A stretch of DNA of 64,000 bases from Atkinsonella hypoxylon. Lineage: Eukaryota > Ascomycota > Sordariomycetes > Hypocreales > Clavicipitaceae. Shown in pieces: positions 59,562 to 64,000 of the stretch. The stretch spans positions 124,001 through 188,000 of the forward strand of contig JFHB01000036.1 in the NCBI GenBank assembly GCA_000729835.1, read 5' to 3'. Positions within the stretch are counted from its first letter, which is position 1. Every line of letters begins with the position of its first letter. Below the pieces are notes generated by a model that was not told the DNA's origin, did no database searches, and worked only from the letters and a program-made list of their open reading frames with translations. The translations under genes and the position numbers were made by a program.

Positions 59562-60096
59562 ATGAAGCTCTGCATTCTCGCCCTCGCAGCCCTTGCGGCC
59601 GCCCAAGGAATCGAAATCTCAGTGCCTCAAACAAACTCGTATCTTGACAAGAACAAGCCTTTCCCCATGACTATTACAACCACGGTATGCCGTCTTTTTC
59701 CAACTTGTTCTGTAAACAGCCATTACTCGGTCCGAAGAGAGTTAATCATTACGTAGAATAACGGCACGGAGGTCCAAGAAATCTCTATCGTGTTGAGCAT
59801 CGTCAATTGCCCCAGGGGACAGTGTGCCAAAGTCGGTGATAATCTAGGGACTATTCTGTACGCTGGTGACTTCAAGCCGACCAATTCGAGAGCACTCGAG
59901 CAGACGTTCAACGTTATGATTCCAGATTCGTTCAGGTCTGGACCTGCAGAGCTGGTGGCCACACACTTTGCGTTAGTCGGGGTGAGTGAGCTCCATCCAA
60001 GATTGAAAGTGAGGTGTCTATCTAACAAGTCTGTAGCAGAACCATGCGCCGAGGTTGCAAATGCGCGCAGAAACCGTTTACGTTGCGTTAGATTGA
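59562..60096 (+). CDS. Small secreted protein, function unknown
   Basis: Three exons, 59562-59684, 59757-59981 and 60037-60096, give 135 residues. The signal peptide is MKLCILALAALAAAQG. The mature part starts IEISVPQTNSYLDKNKPFPM and reads like one compact beta-sandwich domain, with two cysteines close together (NCPRGQCAKVG) that may form a disulphide. Introns have GTATGC and GTGAGT. The size and signal peptide fit a secreted effector-like or cell-wall-associated protein, but I recognise no family. Confidence 0.72.
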
Positions 60097-60295
60097 GCGG
60101 TATGAAGACTGCATCTACAACTTTGTGGGTAATATGCGTCTTTTGAAGGCTTTGGTCTACGAGCTTAGCAATTTATTAAAATAGAATTTTATCGCAGGCA
60201 TACCAATTAAGAGTAGATATTTTTCGATAAAGAGGAATGATATTAAGTAAAGAATAATCATATCACCATGGAACAAGCATTTATGATGCCCAACC

Positions 60296-61945
60296 CTATG
60301 CGTCACTGGTGTTCTTCTCCAAATGAGAAGTGCCAGGGCTGTATTCGCCATGACCGACCTGGCGCTTGGCATCATCTGCCACAACACGCTGATGAGAGAC
60401 GCTTTGTCGGTGTACCCAGTTGTCTGAAGGTTTCCAGCTCACTGATTTCCTGGCAGATGAAACCTCATTGTACATGATGTCAATCTCCTCCAAGGTGAGA
60501 CCCTTGGTTTCGTAAATGAAAAAATACACAAAAGCAATGCAAAGGAAGCAGCAGGCAAACCAGATAAAGAAAATCTTGGACTGCAAGTTGGCGTACCCGT
60601 CGCCATAGTTGACAAGATACGGCGTCGAATAAGCAATCGCCCAGTTCAGAAGCCAGTTGGTGGCGGTGGTCATACTAAGAGATCTGGCACGCGATTTGAG
60701 TGGGAAAATCTCTCCTGTGACAACCCAGGCAAGGGGTCCCCATGTAGAAGCAAAGAAGAAAATGTAGATGCAAGAAAACGCGACAGCTGCCTTCTGCCCC
60801 CCAATGTTCTTAACTATGACTACACCATCGGCATCTTGCCCGGAACTCGCAGTGCCCGCCACTGCAACAATCAACTGGGAGACCGCCATTCCGATAGCAC
60901 CGAAAAGAAGCAATGGCCTACGTCCCCACTTGTCGGTCATGTACATGCCCGGCAGAGTAGAACACACGTTGATGGCAGATGTGATCATGGAGATGACGAA
61001 TCCAGATGAGACTCCAGAGTTCTGGAAATATTTGGTGCCATAGTAGAAGATGAAGTTGATTCCCGTCAGTTGCTGAAGAGCCTGGAGAGCCATGCCAGTG
61101 AGCTGTCGCTTCAACAGTGGCGGCCGGAAGCATGAAACGTATGAAGCAGCTCCAAGAGTCATTTCATGTTCGTGAGAAGCTTGGATTTCGCTAAGCTCGT
61201 CGCGAATTGCAGGATGATCCGCAGGAAGTCGACGAAGGGTGCCCAAGGCCTTAGCTGCCTTCTCTGTTTTGCCCGATCGGACGAGGTATCGAGGCGTCTC
61301 AGGAAGAACCAACATGCCGACGAAGAGAATGAGAGACCATGCGAACTGGATGGCGATCGGAATTCGGTAGCTTCCTGTGTCATTTCGATTCTGGGTCGCA
61401 TTGTTTACAACGGCTGCAAGCAGCAGACCAACGGTAATGGAAAACTGATAGGCACCAACAATTGCACCTCGAATCCATTTTGGAGCAGTTTCGGATTGAT
61501 ATAGAGGGATCAGGGCGGAAATCAAGCCTACTCCGAGACCAGCGAAAAATCGGCCGGCCAAGAACATCGGGATAGCGGTCGACGCGGTTTGCAAGATGAC
61601 TCCCAGATTGAAGACCCAGCACGATAGGACGAGGGCGAGACGTCGGCCGATGTGGTCAGCCATAAAAGGCGACATCAAGGAGCCGAAGAATGTACCAGCA
61701 GATAGAATGGATACAATGGCGGATTCCTGGCCAGTTGAAACGTCGAGTGAGCCGTTGGGGTTTCTGTATCCGGTGCTGAAGTGGTCCTTCCAATATGGCA
61801 TAGCCAGAATACCGCTGATTGTGCCTGTGTCATAGCCGAAAAGGACGCCGCCAAAGGCAACGAAGAAGCCAATGACGATACCAGGCCATGATTTGCCGGC
61901 CTCACCAGGAGGCTTGGATAGGGAAACTTTCCTCCCGATACCCAT
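60296..61945 (-). CDS. MFS hexose transporter
   Basis: Sugar/proton symporter or facilitator of the plasma membrane. Single exon, 549 residues, twelve predicted helices. Family signatures are present: FGYDTGTISGIL in helix 1, the loop DHIGRRLAL after helix 2, GRFFAGLGVGLISALIPLYQSE, PETPRYLV after helix 6, QQLTGINFIFYYGTKYF in helix 7, DKWGRRPLLL between helices 8 and 9, and YETKGLTLEEID after helix 12. The C-terminal tail of about 60 residues is polar. It resembles fungal high-affinity glucose or fructose carriers; the exact sugar cannot be told. It ends about 200 bp from the convergent small secreted gene. Confidence 0.93.
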   Translation of the reverse strand: MGIGRKVSLSKPPGEAGKSWPGIVIGFFVAFGGVLFGYDTGTISGILAMPYWKDHFSTGYRNPNGSLDVSTGQESAIVSILSAGTFFGSLMSPFMADHIGRRLALVLSCWVFNLGVILQTASTAIPMFLAGRFFAGLGVGLISALIPLYQSETAPKWIRGAIVGAYQFSITVGLLLAAVVNNATQNRNDTGSYRIPIAIQFAWSLILFVGMLVLPETPRYLVRSGKTEKAAKALGTLRRLPADHPAIRDELSEIQASHEHEMTLGAASYVSCFRPPLLKRQLTGMALQALQQLTGINFIFYYGTKYFQNSGVSSGFVISMITSAINVCSTLPGMYMTDKWGRRPLLLFGAIGMAVSQLIVAVAGTASSGQDADGVVIVKNIGGQKAAVAFSCIYIFFFASTWGPLAWVVTGEIFPLKSRARSLSMTTATNWLLNWAIAYSTPYLVNYGDGYANLQSKIFFIWFACCFLCIAFVYFFIYETKGLTLEEIDIMYNEVSSARKSVSWKPSDNWVHRQSVSHQRVVADDAKRQVGHGEYSPGTSHLEKNTSDA

Positions 61946-64000
61946 ATTTGCTGTTCCTCAACTAACTGTCAAGGATAGACAAGAGTGTTAATGGAATGGT
62001 GATCAAATGCCTCAGGATGCTTGACTAGCAAGGACAAAGTAGCGGTTATCAATAGGTGAGGGAGAGCAGTCAACTTATATATTTGCAGCCACGGTCGCCA
62101 TTTTGACGCCGAACAGACTTCCGTCTCAAAGTTGGTCTTGTGACAAATGTAAGTGGGGTGTGGCAGAAAAGGCTGGCGGAAGAGAAAATCTATGCAGGTC
62201 ATGATGTTTTCAACTCAATGCGGTGGCACCCCCTTGGTATATTTCCCCATGGGCCACGATCGGTCTGGCGGTTCTGGAGGTTCCTGGGGAGATGTGAAGG
62301 AAGGCCCTCCGCCTCTACCCTCCACCTCCACCCTCACACTCCACACAAAGCTTTATTTGTATAGCACCTTTGTGTGGCTCCTGGTGGTGGAGATGGGATG
62401 GGGGACAGTGCTAATGATGAATGGAGTGGAGAAACACGCATGTGAAAAGACGGGGATGGAAAGGTTACGACGGCACGATGGGTGGACGCGTCAAAGAAAG
62501 GTGTCCAGGACTTTCACGGCATCTGCGAGCGCGGAAAAGTGTGGCTTGCGCCTGCCTGATTGGACAAATCTCCCGAATCTACATCAATAAATCTCTCTAC
62601 TCCGTACGTCGTCGACTGGGTGCAGTCAAGCCCCATTCATTCGAATGTGCTACTTTGCCCGTTTTGTATATCGCTCGTGCTTTGATGACAACAATGTTTA
62701 CCGCGGAGAGGTTCATCAGCACAGCGTGCGCAACGGGTCGGCCAAGATCCACGACGATTAATGCAAGCCCCGTCATAATCAGAAAAGAAGGCCCGATGAG
62801 CAGGGATCATTTTTCCTGGATCCCATACAAAGCCAACAAGGATATCAGGGAAAGAATCATTATGAACGAAAACAATACAAATACAAATAAATTCGACCAA
62901 TGTGAAGAGACCAACCGAGACTCGAAAATGTCCAAATGAGGGAATCGAAGGATTGAAGTTGAGAAAAGGAACCGTAGCATAGGGATTGGTCTGCTACTTC
63001 TGGCAAGTTAAAGTGCTTCGTACATCATACTTCCTATTACTTACTTACTTACCTACCTAGGTAGGTACCTAGCCCTACCAATAGGTCCGATGTGCCTGGT
63101 CGCCCAGTCCATCACCCCGGCTGGATTGGATGCCTGTTGTCAAATTTACCCCCATTGGACGATACCAGGCCACGTGGAGGCCAATTTAATTCTATCTTTG
63201 ATAGCATTAGCCCCATTTGGAGTCTAATTTGAGCAAAATTATGTCACTAGCTAGTACCTATACCCCGCTTCTAATCCAATCACGTGCTCGAGCCTCCAAG
63301 GCGCTGATTTAATTTTCACCTATAGTCTCTTGCGAGATCTTCATCTAACTATCCCTCTTTCGTTTTTGGTACCTTGCTGGTAACAGCGGATGATATATTC
63401 TCTGTCGGGCTTAGTTGTAGGCTTTTAGGCCAATTGAAGAAGTCTTAAAACTCTTTACTATTCCTTCTGCGTCTGCACAGGAGGACTAGAAGAGCTTAGA
63501 CCGTGGTTAAAGCTGACATCCTCTAGGATAAGTTACCGGCCTTGATCAGTTTATTTAGGCTCAATGTAGCCCTCTAGAAATATATATTTGTAGCCATTTT
63601 GTTAGGGTATTTGGCCGTTGTTGGAGGCTCTCAATCGCGAAGACCAAATTCATCTGACCACCCCTTGAGAGCGTCTGATGCTACAGTCAGCAGCTTATGG
63701 ACAAGTCACTTGACGAAATGTCATGGACATCTGTCTGGTAGCTGCCTGGAATACGGAATGTGAACATGCGCTTCTTCGGACAAGGCCGTAGCACATATGT
63801 ACCTAGGTGCCTAGGTGCCTAATATACGCACCTGGCCCATCCCAGCCTTGCCCCTCCCCAATGCGGAGTACATGATGCTAATGTCGGCCAATTCCTCCTT
63901 GCTATACGGAGCACGGAGTATCCCTCTCCCTTTGGAAGGCCGTGTCTGGAAAGCAAAACAATGCCATCACATTGGACAAGACTCGTTTTTCCGTACTTCC
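61946..64000. other. Intergenic to window end, no gene seen
   Basis: Upstream of the hexose transporter gene, so its first part is that promoter. CCTAGG-centred palindromes occur at about 63052-63071 and 63801-63818. The last 700 bp look like non-coding or decayed sequence. No complete gene is supported. Confidence 0.5.

Noticed and set aside
62153..62939. Frames of 145 and 172 codons upstream of the hexose transporter
   Set aside because: They overlap each other in different frames, have no recognisable domains, and their composition resembles promoter and repeat sequence.

Overview
The window is nuclear DNA of a filamentous ascomycete. Genes carry short spliceosomal introns (mostly 43-140 nt, GT..AG with CTAAC/CTGAC branch sites), sit 0.2-4 kb apart on both strands, and encode clearly fungal proteins such as a Zn2Cys6 regulator, a cAMP-receptor-like GPCR, a hexose transporter, a secreted GH31 glucosidase and a 21.3 kDa-type complex I subunit. 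The mix suggests a sordariomycete, probably Hypocreales; this is inferred from remembered family resemblance, not from a search.

Layout. 0-8 kb: 3' end of the phospholipid methyltransferase OPI3, an NRAMP metal transporter, the VHS/GAT protein LSB5, and a small conserved gene of unknown function. 9-14 kb: a 374-bp MITE-like element with about 117-bp terminal inverted repeats flanked by TA, then a subtilisin-like protease gene whose reading frame is broken in at least four places. 14-16 kb: a ZIP zinc transporter with six exons. 19-28 kb: a compact housekeeping block of MSH2 (mismatch repair), a complex I Tim17-like subunit, TRM10 (tRNA m1G9 methyltransferase) and PRI1 (primase catalytic subunit). 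28-30 kb: two adjacent tRNA-Ser(GCT) genes and one tRNA-Thr(CGT). 30-33 kb: secreted alpha-glucosidase (GH31). 34-42 kb: a caspase-like protease fused to zinc fingers, divergent from a patatin-like protein that lacks its catalytic serine. 46-49 kb: a Zn2Cys6 transcription factor. 52-62 kb: two multi-pass membrane proteins (one with a polyglutamine tail, one a cAMP-receptor-like GPCR), a small secreted protein and a sugar transporter. Exon coordinates were derived by hand by joining frames at GT..AG sites, and total coding lengths were checked to be multiples of three.

Most unusual: the two tRNA-Ser(GCT) genes both give an 81-nt mature tRNA with the same CTGCTAA anticodon loop. One has a normal 19-nt tRNA intron after position 37. 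The other is interrupted between anticodon bases 35 and 36 by a 58-nt segment with all the marks of an mRNA (spliceosomal) intron: GTAAGT at the start, ACTAAC near the end and TAG at the 3' border. Other points of note are the broken subtilase, in which every frame change is in the +1 direction; the caspase/zinc-finger and patatin neighbours, both carrying domain types used in fungal cell-death pathways; and a 17-nt exon in OPI3.
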